Position numbers and translations under genes: made by a program
Source of the DNA: Bradyrhizobium aeschynomenes
Lineage (GTDB): Bacteria; Pseudomonadota; Alphaproteobacteria; Rhizobiales; Xanthobacteraceae
Length of the DNA: 64,000 nt
Assembly: GCF_013178945.1 (NCBI RefSeq)
Contig: NZ_JABFDM010000006.1
Span: 186,001-250,000 of the forward strand
Reading direction: 5' to 3'
Shown: in pieces, positions 35,571-44,239 of the stretch
Layout of the letters: every line of letters starts with the position of its first letter
Numbering within the stretch: position 1 is the first letter of the stretch
The notes under the pieces: generated by a model
Told to the model about the DNA's origin: nothing
What the model saw: the letters and a program-made list of their open reading frames with translations, nothing else
Databases searched by the model: none

Positions 35571-36041
35571 GTGTCCAGGCGGCGGCTCGCGGTAGCCGCC
35601 GTTTTGATGTCGACGCTCCTGACAGCGTCGTCCGGGCGGGCCGATCCCGGTCCCTTCACCGGCATGGCCGGAACCTGGGGCGGCAGCGGCACCGTTGCCC
35701 TCGAGGACGGGTCGACCGAGCGCATCCGCTGCCGGGCAAGCTACAGCGTGTCCGGACCAAGGATGAACCTGGTCCTGACCTGTGCGAGCGACGCCTACAA
35801 ATTCGGTCTGCAGGCCGACGTCATTGCCGAAGGCGGCACCATTTCAGGCAGCTGGACCGAGACCAGCCGCGGCATCAGCGGGGTGCTGCAGGGACGCGGC
35901 GGCAACGGCAACTTCCAGCTCGTCGCAACCACGGCCGGCTTCAACGCCAACATCGCGCTGGCGACCCGAGGCAACCGGCAATCGGTGTCGATCCGCGCCG
36001 ACAGCCAGTTCCGCGCAGCCAACATCTCCCTGTCGCGGTGA
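35571..36041 (+). CDS. Small exported protein, likely paired with the preceding gene
   Basis: 156 residues if GTG 35571 is used, which gives a complete signal peptide (VSRRRLAVAAVLMSTLLTAS, cleavage near GRADP); ATG 35607 would start inside the hydrophobic core. The mature protein has a beta-rich look (GSGTVALEDGS, NLVLTCASD, GGTISGSWTETSRGISGVL) and two Cys (IRCRAS, LTCAS). It begins 19 bases after the stop of the preceding exported protein. Function unknown. Confidence 0.75.
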   Translation: MSRRRLAVAAVLMSTLLTASSGRADPGPFTGMAGTWGGSGTVALEDGSTERIRCRASYSVSGPRMNLVLTCASDAYKFGLQADVIAEGGTISGSWTETSRGISGVLQGRGGNGNFQLVATTAGFNANIALATRGNRQSVSIRADSQFRAANISLSR

Positions 36042-36047
36042 CGGCGC

Positions 36048-36275
36048 TCAAGCGCGCTTGACGCCGGGGACCGGACCGCCGCTCGGAGCCGGAGCCAGTT
36101 GGGCTGCGGTTCGCTTGATGGTCTTGGCGACCAGCAGCGCCTGCTCGCGGGTCATGGCAAAATCCTGCACACCCTTTTGGGTGGTCAGCGAAAGCACCAT
36201 GAGGTGAGGCTCGCGCTCCGGCCAGCCGGTGGCGAAGGCGGTCAGGAAGTCGGCTGAGGCGGCACGGTCGGTCAT
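36048..36275 (-). CDS. Small conserved-looking protein of unknown function
   Basis: 75 residues from ATG 36275 (MTDRAASADFLTAFATGWPE ...), convergent with the exported-protein gene and ending seven bases from its stop. The frame stays open to a GTG at 36332, but that start has no spaced ribosome site. Soluble, no motif I can name (VLSLTTQKGVQDFAMTREQA, KTIKRTAAQLAP). Confidence 0.6.
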   Translation of the reverse strand: MTDRAASADFLTAFATGWPEREPHLMVLSLTTQKGVQDFAMTREQALLVAKTIKRTAAQLAPAPSGGPVPGVKRA

Positions 36276-36473
36276 GTGTGAAAGCTGCCCTTGCTGTTTC
36301 GCGGCGGTCGCTTTAGGACGAAACGCCGTCACACTCCATGTTTTTCTCGGCGCATCGTCCGCGGCCTTCCACGGCGGCGTTGATGCACTGCACCGTTGAT
36401 TTCATTTGCATTGCTCTGCACGCGAGGTGATACAGCCGCTCTCGCCTGTGTTGCCCGCCCCCCATTCGGCCTC

Positions 36474-37364
36474 ATGCATCGTCCCGCTTCGAAACTGATG
36501 GCCGCGCTGTGGATGACCGGCTGGCTCAGCCTCATGCTGGTGATGGCGGTGGCCGGGCGCGAAGCCATGCGCGAGCTCAACGTCTTCGAGCTGATGGAGC
36601 TGCGCTGCCTCATCGGCCTGGTGATGCTGTCGCCCGTCATCGCCCTCAGCGGCGGCTTTGCAACGCTGCGCACGACGCGGCTGAAGCAACATGCCGCGCG
36701 CAACCTGATCCACTATGGCGCGCAGCTCGGTTGGTTCTTCGCACTCACGCTGATCCCGATCGGTCAGGTCGTCGCGATCGAATTCACCATGCCGATCTGG
36801 ACCGCCCTGCTCGCCGCGACCTTCCTCGGCGAGCGGATCACCCTGTTCAAGCTGGCGGCGATCGTGCTCGGACTGGTCGGCGTGGTGGTGATCGTGCGCC
36901 CCGATACCGGTGCGATCAATCCGGGCCAGCTGATTGCGCTGGCCGCCGCCGTCGGCTTCGGCATCTCGATCGCGCTGGTCAAGTTCCTGACCCGCACCGA
37001 GCCGACCGTGTCGATCATCTTCTGGATGCTGGCGGTGCAGTCGGTTGCCGGCCTCATTCCCACGCTGGTATGGTGGAGCTGGCCATCGGCGACCGGCTGG
37101 GGATGGATCGTCCTGGTCGCGCTCTGCGGTACCTTCTCGCACTTCTGCATGGCGCGCGCGATGCTCTACGCCGACGCCACGATCGTGATACCGATGGACT
37201 TCCTGCGCGTGCCGCTGACGGCGACGGTCGGCTGGCTGGTGTATTCGGAGCGCCTGGACGGTTTCACGGTGCTGGGCGCCGCGCTGATTCTGGCCGGGAA
37301 CCTGTTGAACCTCCGGCCACCGCAGCCTCAACCCGTGCCGGTCAACACCCCGACGCAAAGCTGA
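36474..37364 (+). CDS. EamA-family (DMT) membrane transporter
   Basis: 296 residues from ATG 36474 with about ten membrane helices in two EamA repeats. The first repeat ends with GQVVAIEFTMPIWTALLAAT and GERITLFKLAAIVLGLVGVV, the second with MARAMLYADATIVIPMDFLR and SERLDGFTVLGAALILAGNL, both hallmark positions. Family members export metabolites or amino acids by proton exchange; the substrate is unknown. No operon partner. Confidence 0.9.
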   Translation: MHRPASKLMAALWMTGWLSLMLVMAVAGREAMRELNVFELMELRCLIGLVMLSPVIALSGGFATLRTTRLKQHAARNLIHYGAQLGWFFALTLIPIGQVVAIEFTMPIWTALLAATFLGERITLFKLAAIVLGLVGVVVIVRPDTGAINPGQLIALAAAVGFGISIALVKFLTRTEPTVSIIFWMLAVQSVAGLIPTLVWWSWPSATGWGWIVLVALCGTFSHFCMARAMLYADATIVIPMDFLRVPLTATVGWLVYSERLDGFTVLGAALILAGNLLNLRPPQPQPVPVNTPTQS

Positions 37365-37574
37365 TCCAAGGTATTCAGCGTCGTGCACGGCTGAATGTCT
37401 GTGATGTCTCTCACGGAACCGGTGAGATACACGTGTTCGGCGTTGGCTGCGCGCAACACTCGCGATCTGCTTTGTGGCGAAAGCGAGATTTTTTGTTTGG
37501 GAACAAGACTTTTCGGCTCGAACGGCGACAAATGCTGCAGTGATCGCTTCGCTGGATCGTTAGGGGATCTCCTG

Positions 37575-39035
37575 ATGCGCTTTCTCACCATCACCTTGTC
37601 GCTGCTCTGCATGGCGCTGACGGCCGGGGCCGCCAAGGCGGACCGTCGCGTCGCCTTCGTCGTCGGCAACGGCGCCTACAAGAGCGTGGCTCAATTGCCA
37701 AACCCGCCGGTCGACGCCAAGGCCATGGCGGCCACCCTGCGCAATGTCGGCTTCGACGTCGTCGAAGGCACCAACCTCACACGCGACAGGATGACCGAGA
37801 AGCTGCTCGACTTCGGTCGCAAGGCGCAGGGCGCCGACATTGCGGTGTTCTATTACGCCGGCCACGGTATCGCGATCGCCGGCACCAACTATCTGCTGCC
37901 GGTCGATGCCGACCTGAAATCGGAGATGGACGTCAAGCTCGGCTCGGCGATCAACATCGACGTGACGCTCGACCAGACCATGGGCGATGCCAAGGTCAAG
38001 CTGGTGTTCCTCGACGCCTGCCGTGACAATCCGTTCGCAGCCAAGATCAAGTCGAACTCACCGACGCGCAGCGTGTCGGTGCAGACGGGTCTCGCCGAGA
38101 TGAAATCGGGCGAAGGCACGCTGATCGCGTTCGCGACGGGGCCCGGCCAGACGGCGCTCGACGGAGACGCCGGCGGCAACAGCCCGTTCACGCGCGCGCT
38201 GATCTCGCACATCGCTCAGCCCGGCGTCGAGATCCAGCAGGCCATGACCTCGGTACGCGCGCAGGTCAACGAGGAGACCAGCAAGGGCCAGCTGCCCTGG
38301 GGCCACACCAACCTGATCGGCGCGGTCTATCTCAATCCGGCCGCAGCACCTGCTGCGACGGCCGCCACGGCCGGAACCACGCCGGTTGCTGCCGCAGCGA
38401 GCCCGACCGCTGCCGAGGCCGAGCTCGAGTTCTGGCGCTCGGTGAAGGACTCCAACAAGCCCGAGGAGCTCAACGCCTACCTCTCGACCTATCCGAACGG
38501 ACAGTTCAAATCGCTGGCGATGGCGCGTATCGCCTCGATCGAGAGCGGCGCCATCAACACCGCGACCCGCAACGTCGCCAAGGGCGTGGACCCCGCGACC
38601 TTCACCGAGGAAGGCACCCAGGTCAGCGAGGATCAGATCGGCCTCGACAAGACCAAGCGTCGCGACGTGCAGCGCCGCCTGACCGGTCTCGGCTTCGATA
38701 CCAAGATGACCGGCGTGTTCGACGACGAGACCCGTGGCGTGATGAAGCGCTGGCAGGCCGCGCGCGGCTACCCCTCGACCGGCTTCCTGACCAAGCTGCA
38801 GCACAAGGCTTTGCTCGCCGAGCCGCAGCCGGCGCCCGCGACTGCCGCGGTCGGTGACGAGGCCAAGCCCCGCCGCGCCAAGCCGGCCGGCAATGTTGCC
38901 GCCGGCGGCCCGCCGCCCCAGGGTGCGCCGGTCTATCGCAACCCGCCGCCGCAGGATAACGCGGGCAACGCTGCCGGAGCCGCCTTCATCGGCGGCATGA
39001 TGGGCGGCGTGCTCGGCAGTGCCCTGCGCCGGTAA
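37575..39035 (+). CDS. Secreted caspase-like (peptidase C14) protein with C-terminal peptidoglycan-binding-like domain, copy 1
   Basis: 486 residues from ATG 37575, preceded by AGGGGATC. A signal peptide (cleavage near AKADRR) leads straight into a caspase fold: VAFVVGNGAYKSVAQLPNPP, catalytic His97 (YYAGHGI) and Cys149 (LDACRDNPF), LIAFATGPGQTALDGD, and a GHTNLIGAVYLNP ending near 255. A variable Ala/Thr linker, an EFWRSVKDSNKPEELNAYL helix pair, and a peptidoglycan-binding-like segment (about 358-412, RRDVQRRLTGLGFDTKMTG) follow. The C-terminus is Gly-rich (GAAFIGGMMGGVLG). The dyad is intact, so a periplasmic or exported protease is likely. A close paralogue follows. Confidence 0.9.
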   Translation: MRFLTITLSLLCMALTAGAAKADRRVAFVVGNGAYKSVAQLPNPPVDAKAMAATLRNVGFDVVEGTNLTRDRMTEKLLDFGRKAQGADIAVFYYAGHGIAIAGTNYLLPVDADLKSEMDVKLGSAINIDVTLDQTMGDAKVKLVFLDACRDNPFAAKIKSNSPTRSVSVQTGLAEMKSGEGTLIAFATGPGQTALDGDAGGNSPFTRALISHIAQPGVEIQQAMTSVRAQVNEETSKGQLPWGHTNLIGAVYLNPAAAPAATAATAGTTPVAAAASPTAAEAELEFWRSVKDSNKPEELNAYLSTYPNGQFKSLAMARIASIESGAINTATRNVAKGVDPATFTEEGTQVSEDQIGLDKTKRRDVQRRLTGLGFDTKMTGVFDDETRGVMKRWQAARGYPSTGFLTKLQHKALLAEPQPAPATAAVGDEAKPRRAKPAGNVAAGGPPPQGAPVYRNPPPQDNAGNAAGAAFIGGMMGGVLGSALRR

Positions 39036-39059
39036 GCTGCAGCATCCCTGACATGGGCG

Positions 39060-39089
39060 AGCCCGTGCCGTGATCGGCACGGGCTTTTT
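39060..39089 (+). terminator. Rho-independent terminator between the caspase-like genes
   Basis: Arms AGCCCGTGCCG (39060-39070) and CGGCACGGGCT (39075-39085) pair perfectly over 11 bases around TGAT, followed by five T. It separates the two paralogues into independent transcripts. Confidence 0.9.
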
Positions 39090-39215
39090 GCTGTCTCGTG
39101 GGCGCGACCACCTGCGCTGCAACCATCGATTTGGCTTGGGCAAATCACGGCTTTTTGGTGTAGACATGACGGCGGATTTCAGTCGTCCATCATGCTTTGG
39201 CCTGGGGGATTTCAG

Positions 39216-40640
39216 ATGCGGGGGATCAGCCTCATAGCGGCGGTGGTGTTGTCGCTCGTCGTGTCAGCGCTCGGCGTCGACGCCGCCCGGGCCGACCGGC
39301 GCGTCGCCTTCGTGGTCGGCAACGGCGCGTACAAGAACGTGGCCCAGCTGCCCAATCCGCCGGTCGATGCCAAGGCCATGGCGGTCACCTTGCGCAATGT
39401 CGGCTTCGACGTCGTCGAGGGCACCAATCTGAATCGCGAGCAGATGACCGAGAAGCTGCTCGAGTTCGGCCGCCGCAGCCAGGGCGCCGACGTCGCCCTG
39501 TTCTACTATGCCGGCCATGGCATCGCGATCTCCGGCACAAACTACCTGCTACCCGTCGATGCCGACATCAAGTCCGAGATGGACGCCAAGCTGGGCGCCG
39601 CGATCAATGTCGACGTCACGCTCGACCAGACGCTGGGCGATGCCAAGGTCAAGCTGGTGTTCCTCGATGCCTGCCGCGACAACCCGTTCGTCGCCAAGAT
39701 CAGGTCCGCTGCGTCGACGCGCAGCGTCTCGGTGCAGACCGGCCTTGCCGAGATGAAGTCCGGCGAAGGCACCCTGATCGCGTTCGCCACCGGCCCGGGC
39801 CAGACCGCGCTCGACGGCGAGGCCGGCACCAACAGCCCGTTCACCCGCGCCCTGATCGCACACATCACCCAGCCGGGCCTCGAGATCCAGCAGGCGATGA
39901 CCCAGGTCCGCGCCCAGGTGAACGAGGAGACCGCCAAGGGCCAGCTGCCCTGGGGTCATACCAACCTGATCGGCGCCGTCTATCTCAATCCCGCGGCCGG
40001 CAGCGTCGCTGCGGCCGGCACTGTCCCGGCGGCCGTCACCACCCTGCAGCCGGCGAACGACGTCGAGCTGGAATTCTGGCGCTCGGTAAAGGACACCAAC
40101 AAGGCCGAGGAGCTGAAAGCCTATCTGACCAACTATCCGAACGGTCAGTTCAGGTCGCTGGCGCTGGCGCGGGTGGCCTCACTGGAGAATGCTCCCTCCT
40201 CGACCACCACGCGCAACCTGACCACCGGCATCGACCCCGCCACGTTCACCGAGCAGGGCACGCAGGTCACCGAGGATCAGATCGGCCTCGACAAGGGCCT
40301 GCGCCGCGACGTGCAGCGCCGCCTCACGGGTCTCGGCTTCGACACCAAGGCCACCGGCAAGTTCGACGAGCCGACGCGCGCGGTGCTCAAGCGCTGGCAG
40401 GCCGCGCGCGGCTATCCGTCGAGCGGCTATCTCACGAAGCTGCAGCACAAGGCCCTGCTCGCCGAGATCGTCCCGGCCGCTGCAACGGCCAGCGCGACTG
40501 ATGAAGAACGTCCGGCGCGCCGGGCCCAGCGCAGCGGCGGCGGTGGCGGCGGCTATCACCGCGGCGGCGGCCCGGATGCCGGCGCGGCCTTCATTGGCGG
40601 CGTGATGGGCGGCATGCTCGGCGGCGCGTTCCGGCGCTGA
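39216..40640 (+). CDS. Secreted caspase-like (peptidase C14) protein, copy 2
   Basis: 474 residues from ATG 39216, six bases after GGGGGA; ATG 39192 is rejected for lacking a site. Same plan as the preceding gene: signal peptide (cleavage near ARADRR), caspase domain with His101 (YYAGHGI) and Cys153 (LDACRDNPF), EFWRSVKDTNKAEELKAYL, peptidoglycan-binding-like part (RRDVQRRLTGLGFDTKATG), Gly-rich end (GAAFIGGVMGGMLG). The caspase domain is nearly identical to copy 1, with differences concentrated in the linker and tail, which indicates a tandem duplication. Confidence 0.9.
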   Translation: MRGISLIAAVVLSLVVSALGVDAARADRRVAFVVGNGAYKNVAQLPNPPVDAKAMAVTLRNVGFDVVEGTNLNREQMTEKLLEFGRRSQGADVALFYYAGHGIAISGTNYLLPVDADIKSEMDAKLGAAINVDVTLDQTLGDAKVKLVFLDACRDNPFVAKIRSAASTRSVSVQTGLAEMKSGEGTLIAFATGPGQTALDGEAGTNSPFTRALIAHITQPGLEIQQAMTQVRAQVNEETAKGQLPWGHTNLIGAVYLNPAAGSVAAAGTVPAAVTTLQPANDVELEFWRSVKDTNKAEELKAYLTNYPNGQFRSLALARVASLENAPSSTTTRNLTTGIDPATFTEQGTQVTEDQIGLDKGLRRDVQRRLTGLGFDTKATGKFDEPTRAVLKRWQAARGYPSSGYLTKLQHKALLAEIVPAAATASATDEERPARRAQRSGGGGGGYHRGGGPDAGAAFIGGVMGGMLGGAFRR

Positions 40641-40789
40641 GCGGTCGGCCCAGACGAATCAGCAAGACAGTCGCTGCCAAAACAGGCGCTGCCGAGAGAG
40701 CGCCGCCGAGAGAGCACGCCAGTAGCGATGTCCCGCGCAGCCCCTGAAGCGGCGGAGACACGTCCGCCGCTTCCTCGCTTCAATCTCGC

Positions 40790-41029
40790 TCAGAGCCCGG
40801 CGGCCTTGCGCAAGGCCGCATTCATTCGCTCCTGCCACCCCGGCCCTTCGGACTGAAAGTGCTCGAGCACGTCCTGGTCGATCCGCAAAGTCACCTGCTC
40901 GCGGACACCGGGGACCGCCGCCTTCTTCGGCGGCGCCTCCACCGGCTTGGTGGTCACCTTCTTGAACGCGGCCTCGGCCTCGGTGCGGGCGTCGGCCAGG
41001 GTCCGTGGACGCCGCGGCTGGTCGGCCAT
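40790..41029 (-). CDS. BrnA-like antitoxin-family protein without adjacent toxin
   Basis: 79 residues. The C-terminal half (REQVTLRIDQDVLEHFQSEG, then GWQERMNAALRKA) is the ribbon-helix-helix of the BrnA family, whose members bind DNA and neutralise the BrnT toxin. The N-terminal half is a basic, Pro-containing arm. Its start lies two bases after the cysK stop, so it is the second gene of a cysK transcript. No BrnT-sized gene adjoins it. It may act as a solitary DNA-binding regulator. Confidence 0.8.
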   Translation of the reverse strand: MADQPRRPRTLADARTEAEAAFKKVTTKPVEAPPKKAAVPGVREQVTLRIDQDVLEHFQSEGPGWQERMNAALRKAAGL

Positions 41030-41031
41030 GA

Positions 41032-42000
41032 TCAGATCCCCTCGAACAGCGCCGTGGACAGATAGCGCTCGGAGAACGACGGTACGATCGCCAGGATCGT
41101 CTTGCCGGCGTTCTCCGGCCGCTTGCCGAGCTCGATCGCCGCCGCGATCGCAGCGCCCGACGAGATGCCGCCGGGGATGCCCTCGTTGCGCGCCAGCGCC
41201 CGCGAGGTCTCGATCGCGGTCGTGCTGTTGATCTTGACGATCTCATCGATGACCGAGCGGTCGAGAATATCGGGCACGAAGCCCGCGCCGATGCCCTGGA
41301 TCTTGTGCGGCGAGTGCTGGCCGCCCGACAGCACCGGGCTCTCCTCCGGCTCTACCGCCACCACCTTGAGACCAGGCTTGCGTGATTTCAGCACCTGACC
41401 GACGCCTGTGATCGTGCCGCCGGTCCCGACGCCGGCGACGAACACGTCGATATTGCCGGCGGTGTCGTTCCAGATCTCCTCAGCCGTGGTACGGCGATGG
41501 ATGTCGGGATTGGCGAGGTTCTTGAACTGCTGCGGCATCACCGAGTTCGGTGTGGTTCGCAGCAGCTCCTCGGCGGTCGCGATCGCGCCCTTCATGCCCT
41601 GCGACGCCGGCGTGAGCACGATCTCCGCGCCGAGGAAGGCGAGCATCTTGCGCCGTTCGACCGACATCGACTCGGGCATCACCAGCTTCAGCTTGTAGCC
41701 GCGCGCCGCCGCCACGAAGGCGAGCGCAATGCCGGTATTGCCGGAGGTCGGCTCGATCAGCACGGTATCCGGCTTCAGCACCCCGGCCTGCTCCATCGCC
41801 AGGATCATGCCCACACCGATGCGATCCTTCACGCTTGCCGCAGGATTGAAGTATTCCAGCTTGGCGAGAATGGTCGCCTTCACGCCGTGCTGCTCCGGTA
41901 GTTTTCGCAGTCGCACAATCGGCGTGTTGCCGAACGCCTCGACAATTGAATCAAATACGCGTCCGCGTCCGGGACGCTGTGTCGCAGCTGACGACTCCAT
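41032..42000 (-). CDS. cysK: Cysteine synthase A (O-acetylserine sulfhydrylase)
   Basis: 322 residues from ATG 42000, with AAGGAG seven bases upstream. It makes L-cysteine from O-acetylserine and sulfide. Visible features: early FGNTPIVRL, PLP Lys58 in NPAASVKDRIG, substrate loop EPTSGNTGIALAF, phosphate-binding GVGTGGTITGVGQVL, and GISSGAAIAAA. The C-terminal end (SFSERYLSTALFEGI) resembles the one that docks with serine acetyltransferase in CysK, pointing to CysK rather than CBS or CysM. The short BrnA-like gene follows after two bases. Confidence 0.94.
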   Translation of the reverse strand: MESSAATQRPGRGRVFDSIVEAFGNTPIVRLRKLPEQHGVKATILAKLEYFNPAASVKDRIGVGMILAMEQAGVLKPDTVLIEPTSGNTGIALAFVAAARGYKLKLVMPESMSVERRKMLAFLGAEIVLTPASQGMKGAIATAEELLRTTPNSVMPQQFKNLANPDIHRRTTAEEIWNDTAGNIDVFVAGVGTGGTITGVGQVLKSRKPGLKVVAVEPEESPVLSGGQHSPHKIQGIGAGFVPDILDRSVIDEIVKINSTTAIETSRALARNEGIPGGISSGAAIAAAIELGKRPENAGKTILAIVPSFSERYLSTALFEGI

Positions 42001-42483
42001 CAAATCACTCCTTTGCGCGCTTCCGGCGCGACGTTGACCATGGTCCTCGCCATCTTCAGCGAGCCTGTTGCGCTGCGCAAGCACGTTTGCGCGATCGCAA
42101 GATGACCGCGGCGCACAACAAGTCGTCGCTAAATTGCGAAAAACCAACGCATTTGTGTTGCGACAAGGTCAACACACCCAGTGTATGTTCGGACGGAGAT
42201 TCACGGTTCGGCGTCGATCGCGGCCCGAGCGGGCATCAGCAAAATGTCATCTTCGGAATGATACAAGCAGGATGTTCCCAGCGATCGACATCGCCGCCGT
42301 AGAATGAACCGCCTACGAACAGACCACATAAGAACAGACCATCCAGACAAACTCTTTGTGTGACGGACTCGATATCCGCGAAAGTTGGACTCGTCGGAAA
42401 CAGACTCGTTCGAAATTGCACCGTTCGAAATTGACGTCGTTCAAGCAGAGATCACCAACAAAGAGATCGCCCAGGAGGTCCCT
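42001..42483. other. Divergent promoter region of cysK and a zinc-ribbon gene
   Basis: About 480 bases, with 42090-42180 and 42240-42370 poorer in GC than the genes around. It should hold the cysK promoter and that of the small gene at 42484. The stretch 42390-42440 has repeated TCGAAATTG and GTTCGAAATTG-like motifs (42411-42417 and 42424-42434) that may be an operator. No RNA gene recognised. Confidence 0.5.
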
Positions 42484-42702
42484 ATGTCAGCACTCGCTGA
42501 TCTCATGTCGACCGCATCCCCCCGTCCGGATCCGCGCGGCTGTGATCTACCGACCTGTCCGGTCTGCGCCGACTCCATGATAGCTGCGGAGGCATCGGCG
42601 TACCTGGCCGACAATGCGATCAGCTATCTCTGGACCTGCGACACCTGCGGCTACGGCTTCGTCACCAAGCATTCCGTGAAGAGCCGCTTCGTCTGCAACT
42701 GA
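42484..42702 (+). CDS. Small zinc-ribbon-like protein
   Basis: 72 residues from ATG 42484, five bases after a full AGGAGG; the frame extends to 42385 but without a site. Two CxxC knuckles (LPTCPVCADSM and WTCDTCGYGF) about 25 residues apart form a probable zinc ribbon, and an additional Cys is the penultimate residue. Function unknown; such small ribbons may bind RNA or proteins. Confidence 0.8.
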   Translation: MSALADLMSTASPRPDPRGCDLPTCPVCADSMIAAEASAYLADNAISYLWTCDTCGYGFVTKHSVKSRFVCN

Positions 42703-42842
42703 ACGGCATCGCGGCCAAAGCGTTCCATGGCGTGACGCCCCAGCCGTCACGCCGTGATGAGTCCCCGAGGCGGCGGTCTGCCAGGTCCATCCAGCCCATC
42801 TGATGCCAAGAGGCGTACTGAGCGGGCCCCGTGAGGGAGCCG

Positions 42843-43997
42843 TCAGCCGGCGCGTGCGGGAATGTCGCCGCGCGCCCAATCCGCCTTGGTGCGCTCGTAG
42901 AATTCCGTGAAGCGCCCCTGTGCGATTGCCTCGCGCATCCCGGCCATCAGCTGCTGGAAATAGGCGATGTTGATCTCCGACAGCAGCGTCGCGCCGAGCG
43001 CCTCCCCGGCCTTGATCAGGTGATGCAGATAGGCCCTGGAATAGCTGCGCGTCGGCGGCCACGGGCTCTCTTCATCCAGCGGGCGCGGGTCGTCGGCATG
43101 ACGCGCATTGCGCAGATTCACCGGACCAAGGCGCGTGTAGGCAACGCCATGGCGGCCGTTGCGGGTCGGCAGCACGCAGTCGAACATGTCGATGCCGCGC
43201 TTCACCGATTCCAGGAGATCATCGGGCGTTCCGACGCCCATCAGATAACGCGGCCGGTCGCCGGGTAGCACCGGCACGGTGGCCTCGATCATCTCCAGCA
43301 TGACGGCCTGCGGCTCGCCCACCGCAAGGCCGCCGATCGCATAGCCATGAAAGCCGATCTCGGCGAGCGCCTCCGCGCTGGCAACCCGCAAAGCCGGCAC
43401 GTCGCCGCCCTGCACGATGCCGAACAGCATGTAGCCGGCGGGCGCGCTCTCGAAGGCCCGGCGGCAGCGCTCGGCCCAGCGCAGCGACAGCCGCATCGCG
43501 CGCTCGATGTCGTCAGGCTCGGCCGGCAGCCGCACGCATTCGTCGAGCTGCATCGCGATGTCGGAGTTGAGCAGGCGCTGCACCTCGATGGCGCGCTCCG
43601 GTGACAGCTCGATCTTCGCGCCGTCGATGTGCGAGCGGAACGTCACCGCCTGCTCGGTCACCTTGCGCAGGCCCGACAGCGACATCACCTGGAAGCCGCC
43701 GGAATCCGTCAGCATCGGCCCGCCCCAGCCGGTGAAGCGCTGCAGGCCGCCGAGCGCGGCGATGCGCTCCGCCGTGGGCCGCAGCATCAGGTGATAGGTG
43801 TTGCCGAGCACGATGTCGGCGCCGGCCTCGCGGACGTCGCGCCAGTGGATGCCCTTCATGGCCCCGGCAGTGCCGACCGGCATGAAGGCCGGGGTGCGCA
43901 CCACGCCATGCGGCGTCGTCAGCCGGCCGGTGCGGGCCGCGCCGTCATTGCCGAGCAGTTCGAAATGGTTGGGAAGGTCGCTAGCCGAGGAGCTCAT
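42843..43997 (-). CDS. tgt: Queuine tRNA-ribosyltransferase lacking the usual zinc ligands
   Basis: 384 residues from ATG 43997. It swaps guanine 34 of GUN-anticodon tRNAs for the queuosine precursor preQ1. Landmarks are present: TPAFMPVGTAGAMKG, GNTYHLMLRP, LTDSGGFQVMSL with the catalytic Asp, IAMQLDEC, GIVQGGD, YLMGVGTPDDLLE and FDCVLPTRNGRHG with the second Asp. The zinc site is not: where E. coli Tgt has CDCYTC the sequence is SPWPPT, and the His of the IHN segment is Ile (SEINIAYF). Length is normal, so it does not look decayed. Divergent from asd; queA, the next pathway gene, is 1.7 kb away. Confidence 0.93.
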   Translation of the reverse strand: MSSSASDLPNHFELLGNDGAARTGRLTTPHGVVRTPAFMPVGTAGAMKGIHWRDVREAGADIVLGNTYHLMLRPTAERIAALGGLQRFTGWGGPMLTDSGGFQVMSLSGLRKVTEQAVTFRSHIDGAKIELSPERAIEVQRLLNSDIAMQLDECVRLPAEPDDIERAMRLSLRWAERCRRAFESAPAGYMLFGIVQGGDVPALRVASAEALAEIGFHGYAIGGLAVGEPQAVMLEMIEATVPVLPGDRPRYLMGVGTPDDLLESVKRGIDMFDCVLPTRNGRHGVAYTRLGPVNLRNARHADDPRPLDEESPWPPTRSYSRAYLHHLIKAGEALGATLLSEINIAYFQQLMAGMREAIAQGRFTEFYERTKADWARGDIPARAG

Positions 43998-44066
43998 GGC
44001 CGGCTTATTGCGTCAGGACGGCCCCCGATTCAACCGCGATGGCGATGTTTTCGCCTGTTTCGGCCG

Positions 44067-44095
44067 TTGACGGCGGTTCCGCCACTCCCTATGGT
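44067..44095 (+). promoter_or_regulatory. Sigma70-type promoter giving a leaderless leader-peptide mRNA
   Basis: TTGACG (44067-44072), 17-base spacer, TATGGT (44090-44095). The predicted start is about 6-9 bases downstream, which falls at or next to the ATG at 44104. It lies between divergent tgt and asd and reads toward asd. Confidence 0.65.
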
Positions 44096-44103
44096 CCCTG
44101 ATC

Positions 44104-44175
44104 ATGTCGACCTCGACCAAACGCACGACGAAAACCACCAAGCCCACGAGGGCCTCGGGAGGCGTGCGCGCGTAG
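44104..44175 (+). CDS. Putative Thr/Lys-rich leader peptide of an asd attenuator
   Basis: 23 residues, MSTSTKRTTKTTKPTRASGG then VRA. Seven are Thr and three Lys, with a TTKTTK run at codons 8-13 (44125-44142). Thr and Lys are end products of the pathway branching at aspartate semialdehyde, made by the enzyme encoded just downstream. No ribosome site precedes the ATG, but the predicted transcript begins at the ATG, as known for the rhizobial trpL leader. The ORF ends 31 bases before a terminator hairpin. The role as a control peptide comparable to thrL is inference from composition and layout. Confidence 0.65.
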   Translation: MSTSTKRTTKTTKPTRASGGVRA

Positions 44176-44206
44176 TCGAACTCGACCAGCGACCATCTTC
44201 GAACCG

Positions 44207-44239
44207 AAGCCCCGCCTGATGAAGGTCCGGGGCTTTTTT
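44207..44239 (+). terminator. Rho-independent terminator (attenuator) upstream of asd
   Basis: Arms AAGCCCCG (44207-44214) and CGGGGCTT (44228-44235) with inner CCT/AGG pairing and a GATGA loop, then six T in total. It ends about 33 bases before the asd start, and no gene except the leader peptide lies between it and the promoter. An alternative CTTCGaacCGAAG hairpin (44197-44209) overlaps its left arm and could take part in switching. Confidence 0.8.

Noticed and set aside
44089..44219. Alternative frame from ATG 44091 across the asd leader region (MVPDHVDLDQTHDEN...)
   Set aside because: Its ATG lies within the proposed -10 hexamer, so it would not be transcribed from that promoter, and it runs into the terminator stem.
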